Program-made: the position numbers and the translations under genes
Shown here: one piece after another, positions 47,287 to 59,351 of the stretch
Layout of the letters: each line of letters starts with the position of its first letter
Numbering within the stretch: the first letter of the stretch is position 1
The notes under the pieces: generated by a model
Database searches by the model: none
What the model was told of the DNA's origin: nothing
What the model saw: the letters and a program-made list of their open reading frames with translations, nothing else
Assembly (NCBI GenBank): GCA_026873275.1
Contig: JANTUC010000002.1
Span: 3,323,909 to 3,387,908, forward strand
Origin: Pseudopithomyces maydicus
Lineage: Eukaryota > Ascomycota > Dothideomycetes > Pleosporales > Didymosphaeriaceae
DNA length: 64,000 nucleotides
Direction of reading: 5' to 3'

Positions 47287-49928
47287 GGTAATGCCTGCAC
47301 CTTACTGCGCCCGCCTGCAGCAAGTTCCAACCGACACCTCCGCGGGTTCCCCGTGGCGGAAAAGATGAAAAGTCGACGTCTCGGGTTGGCCTATCACATC
47401 GAGTCAGCGTGGTCCAGGGGTATGCTCTCGACATTTCGCAACTAACAGTGACTGTCCAGAATATTGAAGGGTTAGTCGTCAGAAAAAATGGAAACCGGAT
47501 GAAGAGCCGAAGAGAAAAGCACCAAGAGGGAACGACCGGAAAGGATATGGAACAAGTAGAATCCCGGAGAAGATGGTGTTGAGAGTGGGGTGTCGGTGTC
47601 GCCAGTCACACAGATATGAGGCTTGTTAGACGGTTAGACCGATGATGACGAGAGATCAGTATAACATCGAAGCTGCAGAGAACGTTGTCAAGGTGAGGGA
47701 AACCGGTCTTAAAGAACGCCTTCTAAGAGCCGGGAGGCATCTACCCTTTGGGCTTGCATTGTGGGAGATATTCGACTCGGTTTGCCCTCTGCTTCCCTAT
47801 GCAATCTCTGGGACGCTGCGCATAAAAACTGGCAGTGTAACCGGGAAACCCTTGCTCGAGTGAATCCACAGTCCCCATAGAAATAGACGGCTGCGTTATT
47901 CACTCTTCTGGACAGATCTGCAGCAGAGGGCTGGCATGACAGCCGTTGGGTACCTTGAACGGGCCATCAGTAGCTTATTGAGGATGCATCCAAGACCGGG
48001 CCAAGTTCCCCGATTGGTCACGGTATGTCGACCCCGCTGTCCCCTGCCCTGTATGGCTTGCTGCATGTGTGGGCGGCGTGACAAGATACTTCGAAGCGAT
48101 GAGCGGCAGGGATCTGAGTCTCCAACGCTCACGACCCACCACCCCTCAAGCCTGGGCTATTGTGAAGAACCGGTATCCGAGAACAGCTGGTGGACGGTGA
48201 GGCTCTTTTCATGGTAAAAACAGCAGTTGTGTTGTTGTAGACCTTAGGGAAAGAGCATCCCGTCCTGGTCGTCACTGCCAGTCTGCCAACCCTTGCTCTC
48301 CCGACTTCTCCACCTCCGCCTCTCCGCAACTTCTTTCCTCCACCATTCCGCCCCAATCTGCCGGCACCCAGCCGTCACTGAGAAAAAGAAAGTAAGTAAA
48401 CGCGGCACGCGGCAGTCTGACTCCTGATACCCCATGCACCGAGGCTCGCCCACCAATGGCCGCCATCCGCACACGCGCATGCCGCTGCAGCAACCACCCC
48501 CCACGTGTACTGTACCCTCTCCACCATGGTGCAACCACCACGACAACTCTTCATATCTTCCATCTCATCTGAATCTGATCGGGTGGACCCTTGAGGAGGA
48601 ACGGGCCTTCCCTCTACCGTCCCATCCAAACGCCTGGTCGTTGGCATCAACCAGTGAACCATGCCCACCGATAACCGCATCCGACTCCCGCTCCGACGTC
48701 CCACCTCGACACCAATAACGCCCCCTGTCTCACCGCTCAATGAAGCATTTTTGGCATCCACCAGGATCGGGAACGCAGTAGCCGACCCCCGCTGCAACGC
48801 AACAAACACAGGCCAGGGGCCGTTCGCAACGACGCATCGCAGACGGCACTCCGCGGGCACCCTCCCGTATCCAACCCATGCACCCACGGCGTAGACCCCA
48901 TTTATGCGGCAGACGTGGGCATCCAGCGGCCAGCCCACATGCGCGAATAGACTGATGCTCGCTTCAATCGAAATCTCGAATCTCGCAGCGCAAGCGTATC
49001 GCATCGCGTGCGATTTGATCGATCGCCCCGCGTAGCAGAGAGCGTGGCGTTGCTCTCCCGATCGGGAGCCACACGCATTCAAAAGGTGCAAGAATCTAAG
49101 TCCCATTAAGTATTTTCGTCAAATGCCGTGACCGTGACGATCACGAAGCCTGCTACGGCATTTCCGTATGAGAACCCACTGCCCGGAATGTCGCGTCGTC
49201 ATGGACCGCCAGTAATGGGTCCTCTTGACAGAATGTCTTGCATGCAATCTGCCAGTCAGCTTCTTCTCCTGTCAGCCACTTGTCCCGCGCGGGTGAATGT
49301 TCACTAGCGAGCTTTCGAAACCTATGCCTTCCATGAGGCCATGCAGCCCTGTTTGTTTCGCTTCGTCAGCCTACCACACGGACAGCACACCCTATGCTCG
49401 AAATCTCCCATTGGCGCCTCTACTGCGAGCCAAGATCTCTTCGCATTCACATTGACCCCGCGGTCCGGCGTGACCGCGAGACACTGCCCTCTGTGTAACC
49501 ATCGTTTTCGCTAGATGCTGCTCTTACCCAGCGGCGCCCAAGATCTTCATTCGTCAGCCATATCTTCGTCAAGTATCCTCCCGGCAGACATTCACCGGAG
49601 CTAAAACGCGCTCACGCGCTTTTGGCACTAAATTCACCAAGTCCCTGTTCGAAATCGTTGCTGCAACATGGAGAATGGGATCACAGGAACAATACATATC
49701 GACCGTGCATACATACATACAGTTTACTTATTTTCGTACTCCGTATTCGTCACGTCTTACAAAACCGGTGGTCAACAGAAGTGCGTATATACAACGGTGC
49801 TCCCGCCCGCGCATCAATCATGCCTCCCGTGCTTCGAAGGTACGAAAATCACTTTCCGCGCATGACCGACCTGCTCCACCCCAACATACATACACCGGCA
49901 CTGGCCCACCGGCTCGCAGCCACCTGAC
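47287..49928. other. Large gene-free interval
   Basis: About 2.6 kb between two minus-strand genes. The 243-codon minus ORF at 48375-49106 has irregular composition and no motif, so I do not call it. The interval must hold the YDR124W-like promoter and the transporter 3' UTR; a non-coding RNA cannot be excluded. Confidence 0.35.
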
Positions 49929-52900
49929 TCACGTCTGCGTAACGTCTAGCGAGCTAAGAAGGTTAGCTTCCCTGACGAGTTCGTAGAAGAGACCCTTGCT
50001 CCGGACGAGCGCCGCAGGGGTATCGAATTCCGCGACTTTGCCGTGGTCGAGAACTATGATGCGGTCGCTATCTAGGATGGTGTTGATGCGGTGCGCAATG
50101 GTAATAATGGTACGATTGCGGAACATTGAGCTGCGCAGGGTAGCCTGCAGCATGGCGTCGGTCTCTACGTCGACGGCGGCCTGAAGCGTGGCGGGTCAGC
50201 GGTGAAACGAGAGCAATTTCAGGGGGTTCTGCGGCTCGTCGCTGCGGAAGCGCGGGTGGACATGGGATGATCTGGGGGAGTGAGAGGATACGCACCGTGG
50301 CTTCGTCCAGGACGAGGATGTTGCTGGGGGCGAGCAAAGCGCGCGCCAGCGAGACAAGCTGGCGTTGGCCAGCGCTCAAGTTGGAGCCTGTGGAGTCCGT
50401 CAGCATGCGTCGATGCAATCCGACATCGGGTGAACTAGGGTGAGAGCGAGGCTGCATCCCGATTGCACTTACCGCCTTCGTTGATCTGAGCGTCCAGTCT
50501 GCCAGGCATGCCGGCAACGTGTTCCTTCAGACGTGCGTGTTCTGTGACCGAATCAGCTGCAGGTTCAATCAATTGGGAGGCTGCCTGCATACCTAGAACG
50601 CTCCACAACTCCGTGTCGTCGTGCACATGGCCAGGGTCAAGGTTATCTCGCACAGTACCCTCGAACAGCGCCGCGTCTTGCGGGATGATGGCCAGACGGC
50701 GGCGCAAGTCTAGAAGACCGATGGTACTTGTGTTCATTTGGTCGATGCTAATATGACCTTCCGCGGGCTCGATGATGCGGAAGAGCGCCATTGTTAGGGA
50801 ACTCTTACCCGCACCGGTGCGACCTACAACACCAATTTTTTCGTTGGGCTTGATATCGAGATTAATATTCTTCAAGACAAGGTCCAGGCCAGGGCGGTAT
50901 CTGGTGCTGTAGTTGTTGAAGGCAACACCGCCCTTTGATGGCCAGCTCACAGGTGGCCTGTTTTTGGAGATGATCTCAGGCGCTTCACTGGGCAGCGCAG
51001 CGTACTCTAGAACACGCTCCACGCTGACGATGTTAGTCTCGACTTCGACAGTCTGTCTCACAATCCAGTTCAGACTCTGCGTGATCTGCAGGGCATACGA
51101 CATGGCGAGACCAACGGCGCCCGGCTTCAAGCCGCTGTGGCTGGCCACTGAGATGATGGCAAAACCCGCAGATGCCAAGATGATAACTGAGCCGATGAAT
51201 TCGAGGCGCACGGCCAGCCATCTGTTTGCACTGATGGACGGGAAGTAAGCTCTCAAGTTGGCATCGACGCGCCACTCATTCTCCAGCTCGAAACGCTTCT
51301 GCTGGTGGTAGGCACGAATGGTGCTCATACCGCTGAGCGACTCCTGGAAGTGCGCATAAATAGGACTGCGGCTGATGCTATCAAGACGCTTGAGCTCACG
51401 GGAAGTACGAAGATAGTACCGCTGGATGTACAGATAGAGCGCGCCAAGTGGAATGATGAGAGAGATGAAGACTGGTGTGGTAACGGATACGATAACAAGG
51501 GTGAACCCGGCTGGCAGGAGTCAATCAATGGGACAGGGGGGACTGAGTGGTGGGGATGCCTACCTCTTGCCGAGTTGACGAACAGCATGTTGAAAGTGCG
51601 ACTGGACAACATCAGCTACCGGCCAAAGTTCAGACAAACAGACTATAACTTACGCGAGCACTTCATCAACACGATAGACATCGCTGGAGTCATGTTAGCG
51701 AGATCGGTTTGCGCACCATGACCATGAAGCCGTGCTCTTGGGCAAGGATCGACCGACGAGCCAGCTAGTCTCCATGGGGAACCGGAGCGAAAGCGGAAAC
51801 GACATACCTTGAAAACCGATTTAAGATTCTTCCAGCTGGTGTGGTCTCAAAGAAGTTCATTGGCGACCTGAAGATGGCGAAGGCCATTCGCTCGTGCAGC
51901 TTGCGACTAGCCTATGGGGAAGGCATTAGCATGGATTCTGCGTGCATGTCCTCGATAGCGGGGCAACCATCCCACATGATACTTACCTCGATAGAGCAAA
52001 AGATCCAGAGGATGAGCGTTTGGACGACTCCTAGAGCCGCGGATCCCACACCGAATGCGAAGTAAATGCCAATATATTTACCCACATGCGGATTGCCGCC
52101 GTACTTCTGGTTGATTTCGGACCATTGCTTGAGCCAGACGCTCCCGCCTGCCACCCGTTAGCCCTGCCCAACTTCAAGGGGTTGGAAAAGATGAAAAATG
52201 AGTGACCAGGGGTGCTCGTTCGTCAGACTTACCCACTGAAGCGGTCTGCGCACCGACGAGTAGCGCCAGGTAGAAGGCGACTGCAACAAGGTTGCTGACC
52301 TTCGCATACTCGCCATACACCGACCATTTGACCTTGCCTTGCTCCGAGAACTCTTTCTCTTGCTTGCTCTTCATCCCGCCACCTTCCTCATCCAACGTCT
52401 TGCCTCGTGGACCCTTGAAGCTCGCAGTACTGGCACGTCGTAGTGTATTGAAGCTAGACTTGCGGGCCGTGCCGTTACCGACGCGAAGCGGGGCTAAATG
52501 GGTATTTTCTTGCGCGGCTTCGGCTTCGTCCTGATCCTGGTCATCGGAAACGGGGCTACCGCCTCCGTAGATAGTCTCTTCCTCGCTGACCACACTCTCG
52601 GAAGCCCGGCTGTCGGATTCGTTTTGGTCCTCGTTTTGTGATGTCCTGATCAAATTTGCGATCTCTCCCTTCATAGCCATAAGCTGGTCATAGGTGCCTT
52701 TCTCCAGAATCTTGCCTTCCCGTAGCAATACAATCAAATCAGATTCCATCAAGACGGGAATGGAGTTTGTGGCCAGAATCCTGGTCTTGCCGGAGAGCAG
52801 ACCTTTCGGCCCGAGGACGTTGTCAATCAAATGCCGGCCGACATGCTGGTCGACCGCTGACAAGCAGTCGTCAAGGAGGTATACATCAGCACGAGCGTAG

Positions 52901-55254
52901 ACGGCACGGGCAAGGGTCAAGCGGGCCTTTTGACCCCCTGACAAGGAAATACCGCGCTCTCCTACCTCGGTCTGGTCACCGTCGGGCAGCGTAGCGAAGT
53001 CGTCACGAAGAGCACAGGCTTTGACCGTTTGCTCGTAGAACTGAGCATCCCATCGATGACCGAACACGATGTTTTCGCGAACTGAGGCGTTCATCACCCA
53101 AGCTTGTTGCGGCACGTAAGCGGTTTTTCCACGGACCACCACCTCGCCCTTTGTCTTCCACAAGTCGCCAAGGACGGATTGAAGCAGCGACGACTTTCCG
53201 GCACCGACACGACCAACAATGCAAGCCAGTTCACCCTTGTGAGCGGAGAAGTTGATGTCTTGGAGAGCCAAACGCTCTTCGTGGCGATTCCAGGTGAAGT
53301 TTGCTTCGCGGATGCGGACCGACTCCTCGCCTGTTTCATCCACTGCTGGTTCCCGCAGGACGGCGTCTTCTTGGAGCTCCTCCGCGGTGAAAAAGCTGGT
53401 GATACGTCCGACGGCAACGCTGGCTTCGACGATGGCGGTGATGACCATGGGGAGGATGGCAAGGGGGAAGGTAAGGAGGTTGAAAAGAGTAAGGGCCGGG
53501 AAGACGATGTCGCTCGTAAGGGCTGTCTTCTGGGTGAGGACGAACACGCCGAAGGTGGAGCAGGACACGAGGAAGGGAGTGGTGGACCAGGTGAAGTTGG
53601 AGAAGGCCTGCGTGGCACCGATCTTCCTCAGTGTCTTGAGCTCCTGGTCGTTGCGGATGACGTTCAGGCGATTGATGAAGGCTGTGGTCCAGGCATACAA
53701 TTTGATCGACTTCATGTTGTTGAGGATCTCTGTCATGAGCCTTGTGCGGGCGTCCTTGTTCTTCATTTGCTCCTTCTGCAGCGTCTTCATCAACCGGGCG
53801 ATGTATCCATTGATCGGAATCATGATGATCATGGCTCCAACACCAGCGAACATGCTCCACCCCACCAATTGATACAGCGACAGCATGCACAGGACGATCT
53901 GGAAAGGTGCAGACCACAGTTGCTGGCCGTACTGTGCAAGATCCTGAAGACGCTGGCTGTCTACGGCCATGTAGTTTACAATGTCACCCGTGGTCTTGGA
54001 TGCTCTGCCTTCGTTGGATAGGCGTGTCGACTTGGCGTAAATGGCGAGCGGTCAAGGACGACTTGATGCGCATCCCAGTCTCGAACGAGCGCTGGAAGTA
54101 CTGGTGCAGACAGGCAGTCTGCGAGATGGACACGACAAACATAGCAATGGCGATTGCTGCTCCTCGGGCGACGGGTTGCGGGGGCACATCGCTGTTTTCG
54201 GAGTAAGATGATACGAATGTGATGAGCAGTCTGAGCAGCTGGGGCTGGGCGAAGTTGAGCACGTCGCTGAGTGTCTTGATCAATGCACCGCGGAAGTAGG
54301 GTGCCCAGAATGCACGGAACAATGCGATCCAGAGGGACGGATGCTTCTTTTCCAGCTCGTATGCCCAGGCTTCCTCAAAAGCATTGGCAGATGCTCTGGT
54401 AGTGTCGCGCGTGCGTAGATTCCAGAGATCGTCCTGGGTCAAGAAAGTCTTGTATCCTCGCTTCATCATAGGCGTCATCCATCCGAATGTGAGGACGGAG
54501 AAGACATCGGCGTACTCGTATGGGCATTCATCGTCATCTCCGAGCGCATCGTAGTCACTCAGTCGCTTCTGTATGGCCCATTCCAGCAGAAACTCCACGG
54601 CAGCGAGACCCACGCTGGTGGCGAAAACCGCAAAATAGGCTACGTGCTGGTGGTGGATGTGCTGAATGATCAACGACCGAAGCTTGACCGCATACGTGAT
54701 GAGCAGGAAGAGCCAGTAGAACAGCACAACGCCATTGGCGTTGCGCGACCGCCAATGCTCAACGTACTGCACATAGAAAATGACCAAGAGGGACACGAGA
54801 TTGAGAATCGTCGCCCAAAAGCGGAAGTCTCCGGCCCAGATGCCTTTGTAGTACTCGATCTGAAGCGCCGCCTGCAAAGCCGTCGTAACCACCAGCGCCG
54901 CAAGCGTAACCTGCCAACAAACATAAGCATCCTGCGTGTATATCTTCTCTACAACCCCCGTCCATAGCGTACCAGTTTCGCATAAAAATGCCAGTTCTTC
55001 TTCACGGGCTGCGCCGTGCGGCGCCGCAGCAGATACCACGCCGCGCCCGCTCCGCCCAATATCCCCGCCGCGGCGACGCTCGCAACCCCTACGTCGAGAA
55101 AGCACGGCGTGAAGTCATAGCGGTGCTCGCTGATGGGCCCCCATCCCTCGCTGCTGCCGCACAGAGGCTGGCGGGTGCCGGCGCTCGCGGAGAGGTAGCC
55201 GTAGCCGGGGGCGAGCGCGGTCGGGGGCTGCAGGGGAGTTTGCAGGTGGCTCAT
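49929..55254 (-). CDS. ABC transporter, ABCC/MRP type (YCF1-like), one extra base
   Basis: Ten exons on the minus strand: 55254-54973, 54910-52233, 52147-51987, 51911-51808, 51683-51654, 51601-51564, 51510-50593, 50541-50473, 50387-50296, 50180-49929. They give about 1540 residues, typical of YCF1. An N-terminal five-helix domain precedes two six-helix domains. NBD1 has GRVGAGKSS, LSGGQKARLTLARAVY and LLDDCLSAVD; NBD2 has GRTGAGKSSL, LSAGQRQLVSLARAL and VLDEATAAVD. YCF1-type pumps move glutathione conjugates and metals into the vacuole. One extra base near 54046 breaks the frame between RIKSSLTA and IYAKSTRLSNEG; removing it makes the exon sum exact. The 30- and 38-base micro-exons encode the well-conserved YRVDEVLARTFNMLF. 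Confidence 0.88.
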
Positions 55255-56111
55255 TGAGCGGGAACCGTGTTCGTGCGCGTGCCGGGAACTCTTGATGCAG
55301 AGTCGGCTTGCCCGGAGAGGGGAGTGAGTGAGGGCTGAGAGTTTTGGTTTTGGTGGTGAATGGCGATGGGTAGATGCGAGGGCGTACTTTTAGCTAGAGC
55401 TTGGACCACCGTGCATGACGCAGACTCATAATAGGTAATGCTGCTTACTAACGAGCATCCGACCGATCGCGGGGGAGAATGTGCCGAGGAGGGGTCGTAT
55501 TGTGTGGCGCTGGGTTTGATGGAACGAGGGGCTTGGTATACAGTAGACTATTCACATGCTAGGTGCTTATTTGCAGCGCAATTGCACCGCGACGATGGCA
55601 AAACGCATGGCTTTGGCCGTCCTCATGTTTGCTTATCACATGGAACTACTGCGGTGCCTAACTCCGTCCCACATTTATGTCCGGCTAGTGCACCTGCATT
55701 CGGGGGCGCGGCCCGGTCGCATCACGTGAAGTGCTTTTTCCAGGGCTCCACTGTGGGTTTTGCCGTGGGCGAAATTCGTCCGGGGCTACGTGGGCGGTGT
55801 AAGTAGACGTTCGTTCGATTGAAGTGTCATGTTTGATAGGGACCGGAAAAATCACACCTGCTCTTTCTCTATCCTCGGTTCCGGAGATTTGACGCCACTG
55901 GAAGGTTTGTATTTTATTTTTTGAAAAAGCAGTAGCTGGATGTAGAGTTAACTAGATGCAAATACTTGGTTAGACAAAATGCTGTCATCCACTCTTATGA
56001 CCGTACAAAAAGTTTGGAAGGTTTATATATATATATTGAACTTCCAACTCAATTTCCACAACCATAGCTACACTGCTCTCCTTTCCTTCCACCTCTACTC
56101 TACCTACCTAC
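55255..56111. other. Intergenic, transporter promoter
   Basis: Promoter of the YCF1-like gene and 3' flank of the GH27 gene. No gene seen. Confidence 0.4.
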
Positions 56112-57969
56112 TTACCCAAAAACCTCAATCCCCACCAAATCAGGCCCATACCCCGTCCCAACCCCCGCAAAGACAAGCTGATTCGCCGCCCCGGCCTTGA
56201 ACCCCTCTACCTCCACGTACAACCTCCCAGTTTCGTACCAATCCCCCGGACAGCGGAAACGCCCACCGCTTCGCCGCGCCCCCGTTCACCGCAATCGTCA
56301 TGTTCCTCGTGTTCGTCCCCCAGTCCCACGCCGTCGTGAACGCGTAGTCGTAGTTGACAAAGTCGACGCCGACGAGCGTCGTGTTAGAGGTCTTTGTTGC
56401 GGTGACAGAGGGAAAGGTCACGCTGGCGTTGGGGCCGATGTTGCTGATTTTCTTGCCCGTCGGGAGACAGGTGTTGGAAGGGCATTGGGTGGCGGAAGCC
56501 GAGCCGGAGAGTTTGGCGGCGGGGGCGGGGTAGTAGGTTGAGGGGAGGGTGGGGGCAGTGGTCATGTTGGAGAGGATCCAGAGTTTTAGTTCGTGCGGTG
56601 CGAGGGTGAGGCTTTGCGTCGTTGATACGGAGCCAATGTCTTTGGCCGCCCAGATGTCTCGTGCTTGTGCAGATGCGATGCCCAGGGTGGACAGGTCGAA
56701 TTTCGCGGTCTGAGAGGCGTTCTTCCAGTTTGCGATGCCGAGGACTTTGCGGGCGCCGGACAGCTCGCCGAGCCAGATGTCCCATTCTTCGACGGTATGT
56801 CGGCGGACGAGCTGCGCTTGGCGACCGAGCGAATCCTGGTTGATGGCTATGACTTCCTTGTTGGACATGATGGCGAGGGAAGTCTTGGAGAGCTTGGTGT
56901 CGAGGATGCCGCCGAGCATGAGGGGGATTTGTTGATGGCCCACATGCCGAAGTGGAAGCCGTTCTTCTTCGGGGGAGAGGACGTTAAGGCCGACGCTGGG
57001 AGGGGTTAGTTGGTGGATAGGGGGTGCTTGGGGGTTGGGAACGAACGTACAGGAGCATGTCCATGTCCGGGAAGGCACCGGGGCGAGTGTTGCGCCAGTA
57101 GGGGACTACTTGGTTGGTGATGCGCCAGATGCTGCGCCAGGCGTTGTAGATGTCGTTGCTCATTCGCCATGTGTTGCCGATCTTGGAAGCCCTGCTTTGG
57201 GTCAGAATTGATCAGTCTTCAGCCAACGTGGTGTGGTTCTCACCATTCACCCACGTTCTCTCCAATGCCCCACTGGCAGAGGAAGTACTGGAACGAACGA
57301 TCTACCTTCTCTAAGCTCGTTGCCATTTTCTGAAAGCGAGTCGGTGATTTCGCCTCCGCAGAGCTGGAATCCACCATGTTGGTTCTCGATGTCGCATAAC
57401 AATTATCATACCTGGAATCTGTCAGCCATGTCACTACATCCTGCAGACATCTCACTTACTTCAACGCATCCCCTCCCCACTCACTAAACGACTGCGCATC
57501 CACATCCTCATATCCTATCTTCACATTAATTACTCATTCCATTCATAACGGTTCCTCTCCAAAAAAAAAAAAAAAAAAGAAGAGAAAACTCACCCAGCGA
57601 CCCCGGAATATCCGTAGACCCACACTGTAAATACCCCGCCCCCGAATACAACCCAAACTTCAACCCCAACCCATGCAAATACTCGCCCAACGCCTTCCCC
57701 AGACGGAAACAACGTCGTGTTCCACTGCAATCGATTGCCGCTATCCCGCGACCGGGCATTCCACCCACAGTCCGGCGTCACGATGGTGTAGCCTAGCTTG
57801 TTCAGGCCGAGGTCGATCAGCCCCTGCGCATTCAGTTTTACTTTTTGCTCCGAGGGGTTGCAGTTGTAGGCGTTGTATGTGTTCCATCCCATCGGGGAGT
57901 GGGCGCCTTTACGTTTTTGGCGGACGCGCCGAGCGCGAGGGGGACGAGGAGGAGCGGTGCCGTGTGCAT
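56112..57969 (-). CDS. Secreted GH27 alpha-galactosidase, several one-base shifts
   Basis: Five exons on the minus strand (57969-57594, 57514-57460, 57411-57244, 57191-57051, 56995-56112). A signal peptide (MHTAPLLLVPLALGASA) leads to MGWNTYNAYNC. The nucleophile motif LKYDNC is split by the second intron, and RMSNDI supplies the likely acid/base Asp. A beta-sandwich and a C-terminal domain with YETGRLYVEVEGF follow. The enzyme would release terminal alpha-galactose from plant oligosaccharides outside the cell. Shifts lie at G4 57894-57897 (one missing), C4 57697-57700 (one extra), near 56960 (one extra), G5 56932-56936 (one missing) and C5 56243-56247 (one extra or two missing). Allowing for them satisfies every splice phase. 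A run of 17 A lies in the first intron. Confidence 0.8.
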
Positions 57970-59351
57970 GGTGGTGGGACAGATGCAATGACTGAGCCGG
58001 GGGTGGGTGTTCTTCCATGGTGGTTTTGTACTGTTTTTGCGGGTGTGAAAAATTGGGAAAGGAATTAGTCGCAGAGTAAGTGTGGTCGCGATGAAGATTA
58101 CATTCCACCTATCAAGATGGGGGTGCGTGGGGTGGGTAACGTCGATCAATTTATCGGGTTTGCGGGGTACGCGGTGTTTAGGGTGGATGGCGGGGGTTTT
58201 GGTCGGCGGGTGTTGTTGGGCCCGAGGAATTATGGGGTGATGGATAATTACCCCGGGGACCCGCTGCCCGTTGTCGGGACTAGGTTTCGGAGCGATGCTT
58301 GGGTGTGCTTGGGAGTTGAAAATCGAGAGGGTGAGAATTTCTGCATCTGGCATATTCTCCAGGTTTGTGGAATTTCAGAGTTGCAACTTGCATGTCGCAT
58401 GCTAAGTGAAATATGTTAAGCTGTCATCTAATTCTCGCGAGTTTCAATGATACTATTTTTAAAGTTATAGTAGAATTAGTGACCGCTTCATGCTTCAGTA
58501 AGATACTAGAAAGTGAGAAGGAAAACTCTAGAAAAGGATCAGTACCCTTGTTTGTGGATAAGAGCGCACATAGCTCTAAAACATTGCTCCTAGTTATCAG
58601 ATCGGCAGCGGGAGCCAATGCGTTGTTGAGGCAAGCGAGCACGTTGAAACCCCTGCTTGCTGTATGTACCCCACTCAGGAACGCAAACATTGCACTTTCA
58701 CAATTTCCAGAGACATGTAGCAACGACGCAAAAACATTGCCTTCGCCGCAAGGTCAGGGCAGGAACGGGTCGGCCATGCTCTCAGCTGGTGGTGGCAATT
58801 CGCCACCTTTGCCGCTGCCTGTGCGCTAACATACTAATCGTGAGTAACAACATCCTTGAGTATTGTAGAAGTACATTATGCGCCGCCCTAAGAATAAATA
58901 GCTGACAACAATTGCTGACCTTGAGGTTACACTTTCTTCAGAAATTTAATTGCTTGGTTATCCAGTACAAGCGCAAAATTTCCAATATTTGTTTGAAAGT
59001 CGAGTCTCACCCATTCAGGCGTTTGTTCTTGCGCTTGCGTTTCACTCGTGTCTCGAATGTGAGTTTGGATTTATAAGAGCATTGCTTAACTATGAGCCTA
59101 ATTCTGATGTTTGGGAGGAAGTTTGTGAATTGCTTGCCAAGTTGGTGGCCCCATCCGATCTTCACATACCCTGTCCTTCCAACAGACACCGTGGTCATTC
59201 AACACTGGTAGCTTTAAGGATACAACTGAACACTTCTCTACTTGTTTAGGAGGAATGTTGGACTCGGGACTTATCCTTGAGAAATCTAACTATCTTACTC
59301 TTTTATTGCGACTTATGCTAGCTTCCCTACACTTATACAATCTCGGGATAC
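57970..59351. other. Intergenic, no gene seen
   Basis: Between the GH27 start and the 3' end of the distal regulator. Short ORFs lack signatures. Confidence 0.4.

Noticed and set aside
48375..49106. 243-codon ORF on the minus strand
   Set aside because: No motif and irregular composition, with no splice or family support; it lies in GC-rich intergenic DNA where long chance frames are common.
54040..54052. Programmed ribosomal frameshift in the ABC transporter
   Set aside because: There is no slippery heptamer or evident downstream structure, and similar one-base shifts occur in several unrelated genes in this window.
57562..57578. A17 run as a sign of retroposition
   Set aside because: It sits within the first intron of the GH27 gene, with no flanking duplication or retroelement sequence.
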